Source: Pelagicoccus enzymogenes (GTDB taxonomy: Bacteria; Verrucomicrobiota; Verrucomicrobiia; Opitutales; Opitutaceae). From it: 64,000 nucleotides of DNA. The stretch's first letter is position 1. Each line of letters opens with the position of its first letter. Of this stretch, positions 15,933 through 24,584 are shown one piece after another. Below the pieces are notes generated by a model. It was not told the origin of the DNA, searched no databases, and saw nothing but the letters and a program-made list of their open reading frames with translations. Where the stretch lies: NCBI RefSeq assembly GCF_014803405.1, contig NZ_JACYFG010000051.1, positions 558,001-622,000 of the forward strand. The letters run 5' to 3'. The position numbers were made by a program, and so were the translations under genes.

Positions 15933-18764
15933 ATGAGTTCCGACGAGTCTCCCGTTTCGCTTTCCCTTGCGGGATCGTGGCAGCTTGAGTTGGACCCAAA
16001 CGATCGGGGCGTATCCGAAGATTGGTTTCGCCGTTCGTTCTCGAGGGAAGTCGAATTGCCGGGATCGCTCGATGGACAGGGGATTGGGGAGCTTGTTGAT
16101 CTGAATAGCAAGTGGACTGGAACGATATTCGATCGCTCCTTTTTCGATGCGGAAAAGTACGCTTCCTACCGCGAGGGGAGCAACTTCAAGGTTCCGTTTT
16201 GCCTGCAGCCTGAGACGCGATTTGTGGGTGTCGCTTGGTACCAGAAGGAATTCGAAGTGCCTGAAGGGTGGAACGGAAAAGCGCTGACTCTTTTTTTGGA
16301 GCGGGTGCATTGGCAGGTCCAAGCGTGGCTGGACGAACGCGAGATCGGGAGCGGGGAGAGTCTTTCCGCGGCGGTCGAGCTGGACTTGGGACGTTTGCAG
16401 GCGGGGCAAAGGTATCGCCTCACGCTTCGCGTCGACAATCGACTCAGCATTCCGCTGGGAGAGAACGCCCACAGCCTCAGCGACCATACTCAGGGAAACT
16501 GGAATGGAGTGGTGGGGCGTATCGAATTGTTGGCGACGGAGGGCTTGCGTTGCGAGCGATTGGAAGTGTTTGCCTTGCTGGAAAGCCGCAGCATCCGCGT
16601 CGAAGGCGCCCTGCAAGGAGCCCTTCAAGGGGCGACGCTGCAGCTCGCGGTTCGGGCGCGACGCGGGATGGAAGTGCAAGGTGGCGCGGCTCTGGTGGTG
16701 CAAGAAACCGCGGTAGGCGAGGGGGGCGTTTTCGAAGGTGAAATACGGCTGGGAGCCGATGCGTTGCTCTGGGATGAATTTGGCCCGCATCTTTACGAGT
16801 TGGAACTTCGATGCGGGGATTTCCGGAGAACGGAGGTTTTTGGCCTGCGAAGGTTTACGGTGGAAGGGACCCAATTTTGTATCAATGGAAGCAGGACGTT
16901 TTTGAGAGGAGCCCTCGATTGCTGCGTTTTTCCGAAAACGGGTCACCCCCCCATGGATCAGGACTCTTGGCGCGAAATCCTAGGACGCATCAAAGCCCAC
17001 GGATTTAACCATGTTCGCTTTCATTCCTGGTGTCCGCCGAAAGCGGCCTTCGAGGCGGGGGACGAGCTGGGGCTCTACTTTCAAGTCGAGTGCGCGGTTT
17101 GGCCGAACGCGGAAGCGGTACTCGCCTTCAATTCGCCAGCGGGGATCGGAGATGGCGAGGAGGTGGACGATTGGGTTTATCGGGAGGGCGAACGCGTATT
17201 GCGGGCTTACGGAAACCACCCTTGTTTCGTGATGATGGCCTGCGGGAACGAGCCGGGCGGTCCCCAGCACGAGGCGTTCCTGACCAAGTGGGTGAAGCAC
17301 TTTCGCAAGCGTGACCCACGTCGCCTCTACACCGGGGCTGCGGGGTGGCCGGAATTGGACGCGAACGATTTTCAAGTGGTTTCAGAGCCCCGCGTGCATC
17401 AATGGGGCGATGGCCTAGACTGTCGACTCAACGGTTCGCCTCCAGCGACGACCTACGATTATCGCGATTGCGTATCCAAGCGTCAGGTACCGGTCATCGC
17501 TCATGAAAATGGTCAATGGTCCGCGTATCCACCGCTTTATGACACAGGCAAATACTGTGGACATTTGAAGGCACGAAACTACGAGATCTTCGGCGCAGGT
17601 CTGGCGGCCAGCGGCCTTGAGGAATGGGTATCGGACTTTGTTCGGGCTTCCGGCAAGCTGCAGGCATTGTGCTACAAGGAAGAAATCGAGTCGGCCCTGC
17701 GTACGCCGGGGATGGCCGGGTTCCAGCTTTTGGGCCTGCAGGATTTTCCGGGGCAGGGAACGGCCCCTGTAGGGGTGCTTGACGCGTTTTGGGAGAGCAA
17801 GGGCTATCTCGAAGCAGCTGAGATGCGGCGCTTCTGCGGAGAGGTCGTTGTTTTGGCCCGCCTCGATAAGCGAGTGTATTCCGCTGCGGAAAGCTTGGAG
17901 GCGATCGTCGAAGTCGCTCATTTCGGTCTGAGGGATTGGAAGGAAGCACGACTCTCCTGGAAGCTGGTTTCGCAAGCGGGGGCGATCGTGGATCAGGGTG
18001 AGGTGGATATTCCGAGTCTCGAACGAGGAGGCTTGCGGGAGGTAGCAAGCTTAGCTTGCTCGTTGAGCAAAGTGGTCAATGCCTGCCGCTGTCGCCTCGA
18101 AGTCGAGCTCAGCTCGGGAGGGGAGTCTGTCGCCAACAGCTGGGATATCTGGGTTTACTCGGACCCCCTCGTCTCCTTGGATGCTTCGGGAGTTGCTGTC
18201 GTATCCAATTGTTCTGACGCGTTGACGGCTATGGAAGCCGGTATGAAGGTTCTCTGGTATGCAGATGCGGCTTGGATGGGCAGCGACGTTGCGCTCGGAT
18301 TTACCCCTATTTTTTGGAATACCGCTTGCACGCAGCAGCAAGCCCCCCACACGCTAGGGATCCTTTGCGATCCGGAGCACCCAGCTCTGAAGCGCTTTCC
18401 GACCGACTGCCACACGGATTGGCAATGGTGGTACGCCTTGCGAGGGGCGACGCCATTGAACCTAGAGCTCTTGGCGGGACAGGTCGATCCCATCGTAAGG
18501 GTTATCGACGACTGGTACACGAACCGAGATCTAGGGCTTCTCTGGGAAGCGTCCCTAGGGAAGGGTAAACTGTTGGTTTGCGGCCTCGATTTGAGCGGGG
18601 CTGAGAATTGTCTCGTGAAGCGGCAGTTGTTCCACAGCCTTTTTCGCTACCTGGATAGTCCTGAATTTGCGCCGAAGACTGCTGTTTCAACGGAGGTTCT
18701 TTGGGAAATGAGCGGTGGAAAAACCAAGGAATCTAGTTCTTTAGGACAGTCAGATTCTTGTTGA
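15933..18764 (+). CDS. Glycoside hydrolase family 2 protein (beta-galactosidase/glucuronidase type)
   Basis: A 943-residue enzyme without a signal peptide, so probably cytoplasmic. Layout: N-terminal sugar-binding jelly roll (about 10-215; ETRFVGVAWYQKEFEVPEGW), an immunoglobulin-like domain (about 220-310), and a TIM barrel beginning with FCINGSRTFLRGALDCCVFP. The acid/base is Glu440 in MMACGNEPGG and the likely nucleophile is Glu525 in VIAHENGQW. A further C-terminal beta domain of about 300 residues follows. The family includes beta-galactosidases, beta-glucuronidases, beta-mannosidases and arabinopyranosidases; specificity cannot be read here. Neighbouring arabinofuranosidase and rhamnogalacturonan-lyase-like genes suggest pectin side chains. 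Confidence 0.9.
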   Translation: MSSDESPVSLSLAGSWQLELDPNDRGVSEDWFRRSFSREVELPGSLDGQGIGELVDLNSKWTGTIFDRSFFDAEKYASYREGSNFKVPFCLQPETRFVGVAWYQKEFEVPEGWNGKALTLFLERVHWQVQAWLDEREIGSGESLSAAVELDLGRLQAGQRYRLTLRVDNRLSIPLGENAHSLSDHTQGNWNGVVGRIELLATEGLRCERLEVFALLESRSIRVEGALQGALQGATLQLAVRARRGMEVQGGAALVVQETAVGEGGVFEGEIRLGADALLWDEFGPHLYELELRCGDFRRTEVFGLRRFTVEGTQFCINGSRTFLRGALDCCVFPKTGHPPMDQDSWREILGRIKAHGFNHVRFHSWCPPKAAFEAGDELGLYFQVECAVWPNAEAVLAFNSPAGIGDGEEVDDWVYREGERVLRAYGNHPCFVMMACGNEPGGPQHEAFLTKWVKHFRKRDPRRLYTGAAGWPELDANDFQVVSEPRVHQWGDGLDCRLNGSPPATTYDYRDCVSKRQVPVIAHENGQWSAYPPLYDTGKYCGHLKARNYEIFGAGLAASGLEEWVSDFVRASGKLQALCYKEEIESALRTPGMAGFQLLGLQDFPGQGTAPVGVLDAFWESKGYLEAAEMRRFCGEVVVLARLDKRVYSAAESLEAIVEVAHFGLRDWKEARLSWKLVSQAGAIVDQGEVDIPSLERGGLREVASLACSLSKVVNACRCRLEVELSSGGESVANSWDIWVYSDPLVSLDASGVAVVSNCSDALTAMEAGMKVLWYADAAWMGSDVALGFTPIFWNTACTQQQAPHTLGILCDPEHPALKRFPTDCHTDWQWWYALRGATPLNLELLAGQVDPIVRVIDDWYTNRDLGLLWEASLGKGKLLVCGLDLSGAENCLVKRQLFHSLFRYLDSPEFAPKTAVSTEVLWEMSGGKTKESSSLGQSDSC

Positions 18765-18896
18765 TTTAAGTCGACCCTTCGCCCGCAGTTTTCTAGCGTT
18801 TGAGCTTCATTAAACGGAGCTGGCCTAGACAGATGTTCCGTATGCGAAATCCAATTACGGCAGAATCCCCCGCCTACCGTTGAACCCCACACGACT

Positions 18897-20441
18897 ATGA
18901 CCCTACTCAAATCAATGCTACCTACCCTCGCTCTGGCTGTTGCCGTCTCGGCTGAACCGGTGCATCAGATGACGATCGATACGTCCGGCTCGAACGGGCA
19001 TATCAGCGAGCACATCTATGGACACTTCGCCGAGCACTTAGGTCGCGGCATCTACGACGGCTTTTGGAAGAAGGACGCCAATGGCGACTACATTATTCGC
19101 GACGACGTCGTGGCGACCTTGAAGGAACTGGGCGTGCCCAATCTCCGTTGGCCGGGCGGCTGTTTCGCCGACTACTATTTCTGGGAGCACGGCATTGGCC
19201 CCAAGGACCAGCGTCCCACGGTGGTAAACAATCTCTGGGGCGGGGTAACCGAGGACAACTCCGTCGGCACCCATGAGTTCATGGATCTGGTGGCTGAGTT
19301 GGAAACCGAACCGATCGTAGTAGGCAACGTGGGCAGCGGATCGGTCGAAGACATGGCGAACTGGTGGCAGTACATCAACCATCCCGGCGAAAGTCCCATG
19401 GCCAAGCTGCGCCGCGAAAACGGCCGAGACGAACCGTGGAAGGTGCGTTTCTGGGGCGTAGGCAATGAGAGCTGGGGCTGCGGCGGCCATATGCGGCCGG
19501 AGTACTACGCCGATCTCTATCGCCGTTTCGCGACCTTTCTGCATGCTTACGGAGACGTGAAGCCGTTCCGCATCGCGACGGGGCCCGCAGGCGGCGACTA
19601 CAATTGGACCGAAGTCGTGATGGAGCGGGCGGGCCGCATGATCGACGGTATCGACTTGCACCACTACACGCTTGATGGCTCTTGGTCGACGCACAAGGGG
19701 CAGGCCGTCAATTTCGATGAAGGCGGCTGGTACCGCTTGATGGGAAGAGCGATGGAGATGGACGAACTCATCACCAACCACAAGGCCATCATGGACGCGC
19801 ACGATCCCGAGAAGCGCGTTTGGCTGATCGTGGGCGAGTGGGGGACTTGGCATGAGCAGGAAGAGGGCTCCATCCCCGGTTTCCTGTATCAGCAAAACAC
19901 TTTGCGCGATGCCCTCTCGGCTTCCGTCACGCTCGACATCTTCCACCAGCACTTGGATCGCGTGAAGATGGCCAACATCGCCCAGACGGTAAACGTGCTG
20001 CAAGCGATGATCCTGACAGATGGCGAACGCATGTTGCGCACGCCCACCTTCCATACATTCGACCTCTACAAGCCCCACCGCGAGGCTACCGCCTTGCCCT
20101 ATGAGCTCGATCGAGGGGAGTACAAGTACGACGGCGAAGAAGGTGAGCCTTTGCCTGCCATCAGCGCGACCGCTTCTATCAACGATGCCGGACGTATCCA
20201 TTTGAGCCTGACAAATATTGACCCCAACGAAGCGCGTACGGTTGAGGTACAGTTTGCCGACGGGAAGAAGCTCAAGGTGAAGGAGGCTCGTATCCTTACG
20301 GCTGATGCCATGAATGCTCGCAATACCTTCGACGCTCCCGACGCTCTGGTGCCGAGCGCGTTCAAGGGCGCCAAGTTCGCCAAGGGAAAGTTGGTCGTCA
20401 AGTTGCCAGCCAAGTCGTTGGTGACGATCGGTCTGGAGTAA
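18897..20441 (+). CDS. Alpha-L-arabinofuranosidase (GH51)
   Basis: A 514-residue glycosidase that releases arabinofuranose from arabinan, arabinoxylan or pectin side chains. A short N-terminal hydrophobic segment (LLKSMLPTLALAVAVSAEP) looks like a signal peptide, so the enzyme is probably periplasmic or secreted. Family motifs: ISEHIYGHFAEHLGRGIYDG at the start of the barrel, NLRWPGGCFADYYFW, acid/base Glu191 in GVGNESWGCGG, and nucleophile Glu314 in LIVGEWGTWHEQ. A C-terminal beta-sandwich ends with LPAKSLVTIGLE. It follows the GH2 gene on the same strand after 132 bases. It is followed by a palindromic repeat, then by a convergent lyase gene. Confidence 0.95.
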   Translation: MTLLKSMLPTLALAVAVSAEPVHQMTIDTSGSNGHISEHIYGHFAEHLGRGIYDGFWKKDANGDYIIRDDVVATLKELGVPNLRWPGGCFADYYFWEHGIGPKDQRPTVVNNLWGGVTEDNSVGTHEFMDLVAELETEPIVVGNVGSGSVEDMANWWQYINHPGESPMAKLRRENGRDEPWKVRFWGVGNESWGCGGHMRPEYYADLYRRFATFLHAYGDVKPFRIATGPAGGDYNWTEVVMERAGRMIDGIDLHHYTLDGSWSTHKGQAVNFDEGGWYRLMGRAMEMDELITNHKAIMDAHDPEKRVWLIVGEWGTWHEQEEGSIPGFLYQQNTLRDALSASVTLDIFHQHLDRVKMANIAQTVNVLQAMILTDGERMLRTPTFHTFDLYKPHREATALPYELDRGEYKYDGEEGEPLPAISATASINDAGRIHLSLTNIDPNEARTVEVQFADGKKLKVKEARILTADAMNARNTFDAPDALVPSAFKGAKFAKGKLVVKLPAKSLVTIGLE

Positions 20442-20482
20442 ACTTAAAGTCAGCAAGGCAGCTACGATCAAGCTGCGAAACG

Positions 20483-20553
20483 GTAGGGCTGGCGCTCGCT
20501 GACATGCTGTGTTGCAAAATTGCACTGCGGCGTGTCGCGAGCGACAGCCCTAC
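20483..20553. repeat. REP-like palindrome between GH51 and lyase genes
   Basis: Inverted arms of about 24 bases beginning GTAGGGCTGGCGCTCGCTGA and ending GAGCGACAGCCCTAC, with about 20 bases between. It lies between convergent genes. It may form a strong hairpin on either strand and so could also limit read-through. Confidence 0.65.
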
Positions 20554-20672
20554 GACATTTTAGGGCGGTGCCTGATGGAGGAACGACTTCTATGTCGTCC
20601 GCGTTGCTAGATCCTGCAACGCGGACGCTGGCTGAAGCTCAGCGCTACGGTTTTTGAATCTTCTCCCTGCGG

Positions 20673-23444
20673 CTACTGCTTGCTCAAGGCTTGCGGTATC
20701 AGGGCGGACACTTGGATGGCTGCGAGGCCCCATTGGGCAGAGTCGTTGGTAGAGACCCAAGCCGCCTCGTCAACTGGATTGAGGACATCGGGACCGTCGA
20801 TGCGGTGCGTCTTCAGTTCCACTCGAGATCCCCACTCGTTCCTGTAGAAGGCGTCGACGGCTCGTTCCGCGAGCTTGGGATCGTCCTTCATGTAGGAGGC
20901 GTAAGCGGTGATGCGGGAGTGCGAGCTTTCGAAGCCCGGACCGCGGAAGGTGGTTCCATAAACAGCCTGGACCTCTTCGTCGGGCGCGTTGCAGAGGCTG
21001 CAGTACTGGAGCCAAGCCTCCTCGAACTCGGGGACGTCCAAGTTTTGGATCAGCTCTGCGCAAATGGCGGGCAGGCCGAACATAATACTCAAATGGGACA
21101 CGCGATTGGGAACTTCGTCGATAGGGATCATCGACTTCGTCTCGGGATCGTAGTCGAAGGCAGTGGTGAAGAACCCGTACTTCGATTTCCCGATGGCTCG
21201 CATGGTATCCTCGATCCAACCGCGATACTTGGGATCGCCGGTGCGCTCCCAAGCGGTGAACCAGTTGGAGACGGTGGCTCCGTAGTCGGTTCCTGGAGAC
21301 ATAATGGATTGCTCTGGAGTGAAGGGCTCGCCTGGCAACTTACGGCGTGGGTTGAGGGTGCCGAGAGCCTTGTCCGCCTCGATCACTTCGTTCAGCACGT
21401 CTCCAGTGCGCTCGTCGGTGGTGAGGAAGTAGTGGAAGCGGCGGTTCATGGCGGTGCTGATGCGCAACTGTTTGGCGCTGCAACCCCAATGCTGCACGTT
21501 GTGGCGGGTGCCAAGGCCCTTGAAGCGGCCGAGGTGGTAGATGTCTACGTCGCGATTATGGCGATTCATCGCCTCTGCTAAGCGGAAGGCTTTGCTGTTG
21601 CCGTCGCGCAGGAAGGTGTACCATAGCCACATGTCGGAGGAGAGCTCGGAGTTGTCCCAAGCATAGCCTCCTACGTCGTAGCGCCAGACGTGGCGGTCGC
21701 GGTCGTAGGTGTGCATGACGTCGCCGTAGTCCCAGAAGCCATACCAGTGACGTTGTTCGACTTGGTCGTGATAGAACTCGATGGACCAGTCGAGGCGGTC
21801 TTCCAGTTTGGAGAGGGCAGGTGTGGAACGATTAGGGAGGTCCCACATATTGCTGAAGACTCGGGCGCGGTGCAGGTCCTCGGGGCTGGGAACCAGCTGA
21901 GGTGGGTGGGCGGTGAATTGGGAAAGCTCCGCCAGTCGTTCGCGTGAGGGCGTCGCGTCGTGGGCCCAGAGATAGAGATCGGTTGAGCGAGCTACGCCGT
22001 GCGGGGTGCCGAAGCCGGGCTCGTAGTCTTCGTAGGTGATGTTTAGGGCGTCCAACTGCTTGGCGTAAGGCGTGTCCGGGACGCTGGTTCGCACGCCTGG
22101 AACGTCTGTGCCCTCGAGCGGGCCTTCCACATCCTGGCCGAGCCCGTCATGGTAGAAGCGGATGTCCATGGGAGGGGAGTCGGGTGACCACATCCAGAGG
22201 GTGACTTCGGCGTTGTCGGTAGCGGCGTCGCGGATGTCGAGCTGCGTGGGATGGAGCTTCCAGAAGTCGCGCATTCCGAAGGAAACGCCGCCGCTGGCGC
22301 CGCCCACGTAGCCGAAACCGTTGGCTCGTTCCCCTTGGTCGACGGGGACCCAGCCTTGGCCTGCTTTGGTTCGCTTGCGCAGCGAGAAGCCGTTGGCATT
22401 GGGCTGGCTCAGCGAAAAGTCGCCCCATGTAGGTACCCAGTGGATACGGCTGCTGACGTTCGTTGGCCAGGTGGTGATGTCGGGAACCTTTTCGCCGGCG
22501 ACCTGAGCGTCGCGCACTTCCTTGCCCGAGTCGCGGCGCAGGCCGGTGAGGCCTTGGACTGCCTCGCCCCAAATCCCGTCGTTCTGTCCGGCAAAGCGGA
22601 CATGGCGATCGTAGTAGGCATCGCCCATGGGAACGTGGAAGCGGACGCCGAGGGAGCTGATGAAATCCTTCTCTTCGTCGCCGTCGAAGACGAAGGTATG
22701 GGCCATGCGGATACCTTCGCTGCCAGCGTGGAAATACAGCCTTACGGAAAAGGGCAGCCAATCGCGTTGTCCGCCGGTCCGATGGGTGCCGGTGATTTTA
22801 ACGACGGCGCGAACGGGTCCGCTTTGTTCAAGCTCGACGGTTTCGATTTCGCTGCTGAAGGGCTCCACATTTGCTCCGCGTTCCGGGGCGTCTTGGCGGG
22901 TGCCGGTAAGCAGGCCGTTGACGAGCACGGGCTTGCCTTTGCGGGAGACCGAGGAAATGAGTGCGGCCCCGCTATGTGGGAGCTCGCAGAGGATGGTTCC
23001 GGTGTCTACCAGGGTGGAGTCAGCAGTCTGCTTGACGCTCACCGGCGAGGAGTGAGTCGCGGGGGAGCCAGCTGCGATTTCGTAGTAGTCGGCTGCGGGC
23101 GCGTCGGGCGCCAAGGCGTGCCCGGTCCACTTGAGGCTGCCATCGGGCCAAGTGGCCGTGGTCCAAGTCTGTACGGGCACGGCTTTGCCGTTCGGCGTCT
23201 TGACCGTAAAGGTGGTGTCGGCTCGATGTTCACCCTTGGGCCATGCCACGCCGAAGGCGGTGCCGGCGTGGGCTTGTTGTCCCTCCAGCCAACGCAGCTG
23301 GCCTTTGCCGGCTGTGGGCTTGGGGTAGGCTTTTTTTCCAGCAACGGCCTGGGCGGACGCATCTTGGGCCGAGACGAGAGTCTTGGCTGAGATGGCGAGT
23401 AGGGATGTAGTGGAGATGAAACTACGGCGGCAGATGTTTTTCAT
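20673..23444 (-). CDS. Exo-rhamnogalacturonan lyase family protein (PL26/PcRGLX-like), Tat-exported
   Basis: A 923-residue protein recognised from the RIFT-barrel N-terminal domain of the PcRGLX family (RWLEGQQAHAGTAFGVAWPK, TWPDGSLKWTGHAL). A central beta-sandwich (RLYFHAGSEGIRMAHTFVFD) and a long (alpha/alpha)6-like C-terminal part (WYGFWDYGDVMHTYDRDRHV, WRYDVGGYAWDN) follow. The N-terminus has a twin-arginine signal, CRRSFISTTSLLAIS, so export is likely by the Tat route. Fungal PcRGLX removes rhamnogalacturonan disaccharides from chain ends; bacterial homologues are usually assigned by this fold only. The start was set at ATG 23444 because it gives the Tat signal; 39 extra in-frame codons upstream look non-coding. 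Confidence 0.75.
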   Translation of the reverse strand: MKNICRRSFISTTSLLAISAKTLVSAQDASAQAVAGKKAYPKPTAGKGQLRWLEGQQAHAGTAFGVAWPKGEHRADTTFTVKTPNGKAVPVQTWTTATWPDGSLKWTGHALAPDAPAADYYEIAAGSPATHSSPVSVKQTADSTLVDTGTILCELPHSGAALISSVSRKGKPVLVNGLLTGTRQDAPERGANVEPFSSEIETVELEQSGPVRAVVKITGTHRTGGQRDWLPFSVRLYFHAGSEGIRMAHTFVFDGDEEKDFISSLGVRFHVPMGDAYYDRHVRFAGQNDGIWGEAVQGLTGLRRDSGKEVRDAQVAGEKVPDITTWPTNVSSRIHWVPTWGDFSLSQPNANGFSLRKRTKAGQGWVPVDQGERANGFGYVGGASGGVSFGMRDFWKLHPTQLDIRDAATDNAEVTLWMWSPDSPPMDIRFYHDGLGQDVEGPLEGTDVPGVRTSVPDTPYAKQLDALNITYEDYEPGFGTPHGVARSTDLYLWAHDATPSRERLAELSQFTAHPPQLVPSPEDLHRARVFSNMWDLPNRSTPALSKLEDRLDWSIEFYHDQVEQRHWYGFWDYGDVMHTYDRDRHVWRYDVGGYAWDNSELSSDMWLWYTFLRDGNSKAFRLAEAMNRHNRDVDIYHLGRFKGLGTRHNVQHWGCSAKQLRISTAMNRRFHYFLTTDERTGDVLNEVIEADKALGTLNPRRKLPGEPFTPEQSIMSPGTDYGATVSNWFTAWERTGDPKYRGWIEDTMRAIGKSKYGFFTTAFDYDPETKSMIPIDEVPNRVSHLSIMFGLPAICAELIQNLDVPEFEEAWLQYCSLCNAPDEEVQAVYGTTFRGPGFESSHSRITAYASYMKDDPKLAERAVDAFYRNEWGSRVELKTHRIDGPDVLNPVDEAAWVSTNDSAQWGLAAIQVSALIPQALSKQ

Positions 23445-23651
23445 GTGCGTTGGGGCTGAGGCAGTGAAGGGTTTGGGCGTTTGAAGCGCTAAGGATTCGA
23501 AATGAGTCTTTTTTTGGGGGGGCTGCGTGTCGGGTGGACCGGATGCTCGCGAACCACCCATGCAGGGTAGTCAACTCGGGCCATTTGTCACGCCGTGCGG
23601 AGACTAACATGCTCCCCAGCCTCGGAGACGAGAACTACATTTGTCAGACAG

Positions 23652-23679
23652 TAAGAGCCCGCCTTTCGGCAGGCGGGCT
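23652..23679 (-). terminator. Hairpin terminator after the SnoaL-like gene
   Basis: A perfect 11-bp GC stem (GAGCCCGCCTT / AGGCGGGCTC type) lies 16 bases beyond the SnoaL-like stop. The T run is poor on both strands, so it may act as a bidirectional hairpin. Confidence 0.6.
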
Positions 23680-23694
23680 CTCGGGACTATCGCT

Positions 23695-24105
23695 TCACTG
23701 CTTGACCAGCCCCAGTTGCTGCAGCAAGCCCAGCTGGTCGAGCAATTCCCACTCGTGGAGGATCAGCGGCCCCTCGAATCGGCTGATGATGACGCCCTGC
23801 AGTTGCACGGATTTTCCGGTAGCGGGGACGCCGAGGAAAGGGCCTTGGTGGCTTCCGCTCAGGGAGATGCGCGTGCAGACGCTTTGCCCTTCGGCGATCT
23901 GCTCCTCGATGGCGATATACAGGTCCGGGAACGCGCTGCGCAGAGCTAGCACGAAGGCTTTCAGTTGCTCGACTCCTTGCATGGCTTCGTTGGGAGAATC
24001 GTAGCGATAGGAGGCGTGGATCACTTCGTCGATCACTCTGAGGTTGCCCCGGTTGAGGGCTTCCTCGATGAAGATGCGTACGGTTTGCTTGTTTTGCTCT
24101 TTCAT
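23695..24105 (-). CDS. SnoaL-like / ester cyclase family protein
   Basis: A 136-residue protein with the NTF2-like alpha+beta cone fold of the SnoaL-like polyketide cyclase family. Recognised from VRIFIEEALNRGNLRVIDEV, GVEQLKAFVLALRSAFPDLY, CTRISLSGSHQGPFLGVPAT and RFEGPLILHEWELLDQLGLL. Bacterial members are rarely characterised; several are small-molecule cyclases, hydrolases or simply binding proteins. It starts with ATG 24105, 5 bases after the DUF1772 gene ends, and is the last gene of a three-gene operon (NmrA-like, DUF1772, SnoaL-like). The frame is open for a further 193 codons upstream, but that is antisense to nothing recognisable and overlaps the real DUF1772 gene. Confidence 0.85.
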   Translation of the reverse strand: MKEQNKQTVRIFIEEALNRGNLRVIDEVIHASYRYDSPNEAMQGVEQLKAFVLALRSAFPDLYIAIEEQIAEGQSVCTRISLSGSHQGPFLGVPATGKSVQLQGVIISRFEGPLILHEWELLDQLGLLQQLGLVKQ

Positions 24106-24110
24106 TGGTT

Positions 24111-24584
24111 TCAGGCGGGAAGGAGTCCCATGAGGACGCAGAAGGCGGCGAGGATTGCGGCAGCGGTGCGCAAGTGGTTGAGAAAGGTCCAGCGCGGCAA
24201 GTAGCTTTGCCAGGTTGCGTGCCCCGCGGGATCGCTCGGGCTCGCGGTAGCGAGTCGATTGTTCAGCGGCACGTTTCCGAGCGCGGTGACCAGGAAGGTC
24301 CCCAAGAAGTAGCTGAGACCGCCAGCGATAAGCCAAGGCGAGGTGGTTGTCGCGATCCCGTTGACGACAAGGATTACGGACAGCAGGGCGGTGCCGCAGA
24401 ATAATCCGAGGAAGAGGGGATTGAGCACCACGATGTTTATGGATTGCATCGCGTGCATCCCCGCAGGGTCTGGGATCCTCCCGAGCGCTTTCATTACGAA
24501 GGAAGAGAAGGCAAAGAAGATGCCTCCGACCAAGGCGCACCCGAACAAGGCGGACACTTCGATAACAAGTATCCAGGAGTTCAT
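24111..24584 (-). CDS. DUF1772 (anthrone oxygenase family) membrane protein
   Basis: A 157-residue inner-membrane protein with four hydrophobic segments. The DUF1772 family is recognised from FGCALVGGIFFAFSSFVMKA, GMHAMQSINIVVLNPLF, FLGTFLVTALGNVPLNNRLA and the C-terminal WTFLNHLRTAAAILAAFCVL. Some family members act as anthrone oxygenases in aromatic polyketide pathways; most bacterial ones are unstudied. The ATG at 24584 has an excellent RBS (aaggaggt) and overlaps the stop of the upstream NmrA-like gene by ATGA, so the two are translationally coupled. Confidence 0.85.
   Translation of the reverse strand: MNSWILVIEVSALFGCALVGGIFFAFSSFVMKALGRIPDPAGMHAMQSINIVVLNPLFLGLFCGTALLSVILVVNGIATTTSPWLIAGGLSYFLGTFLVTALGNVPLNNRLATASPSDPAGHATWQSYLPRWTFLNHLRTAAAILAAFCVLMGLLPA

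Noticed and set aside
15576-16946. A 456-residue minus-strand frame
   Set aside because: It is antisense to the start of the GH2 gene and has no family resemblance; long shadows are expected in GC-rich coding DNA.
19038-20525. A 495-residue minus-strand frame
   Set aside because: Antisense to the GH51 gene, whose active-site motifs are complete on the other strand.
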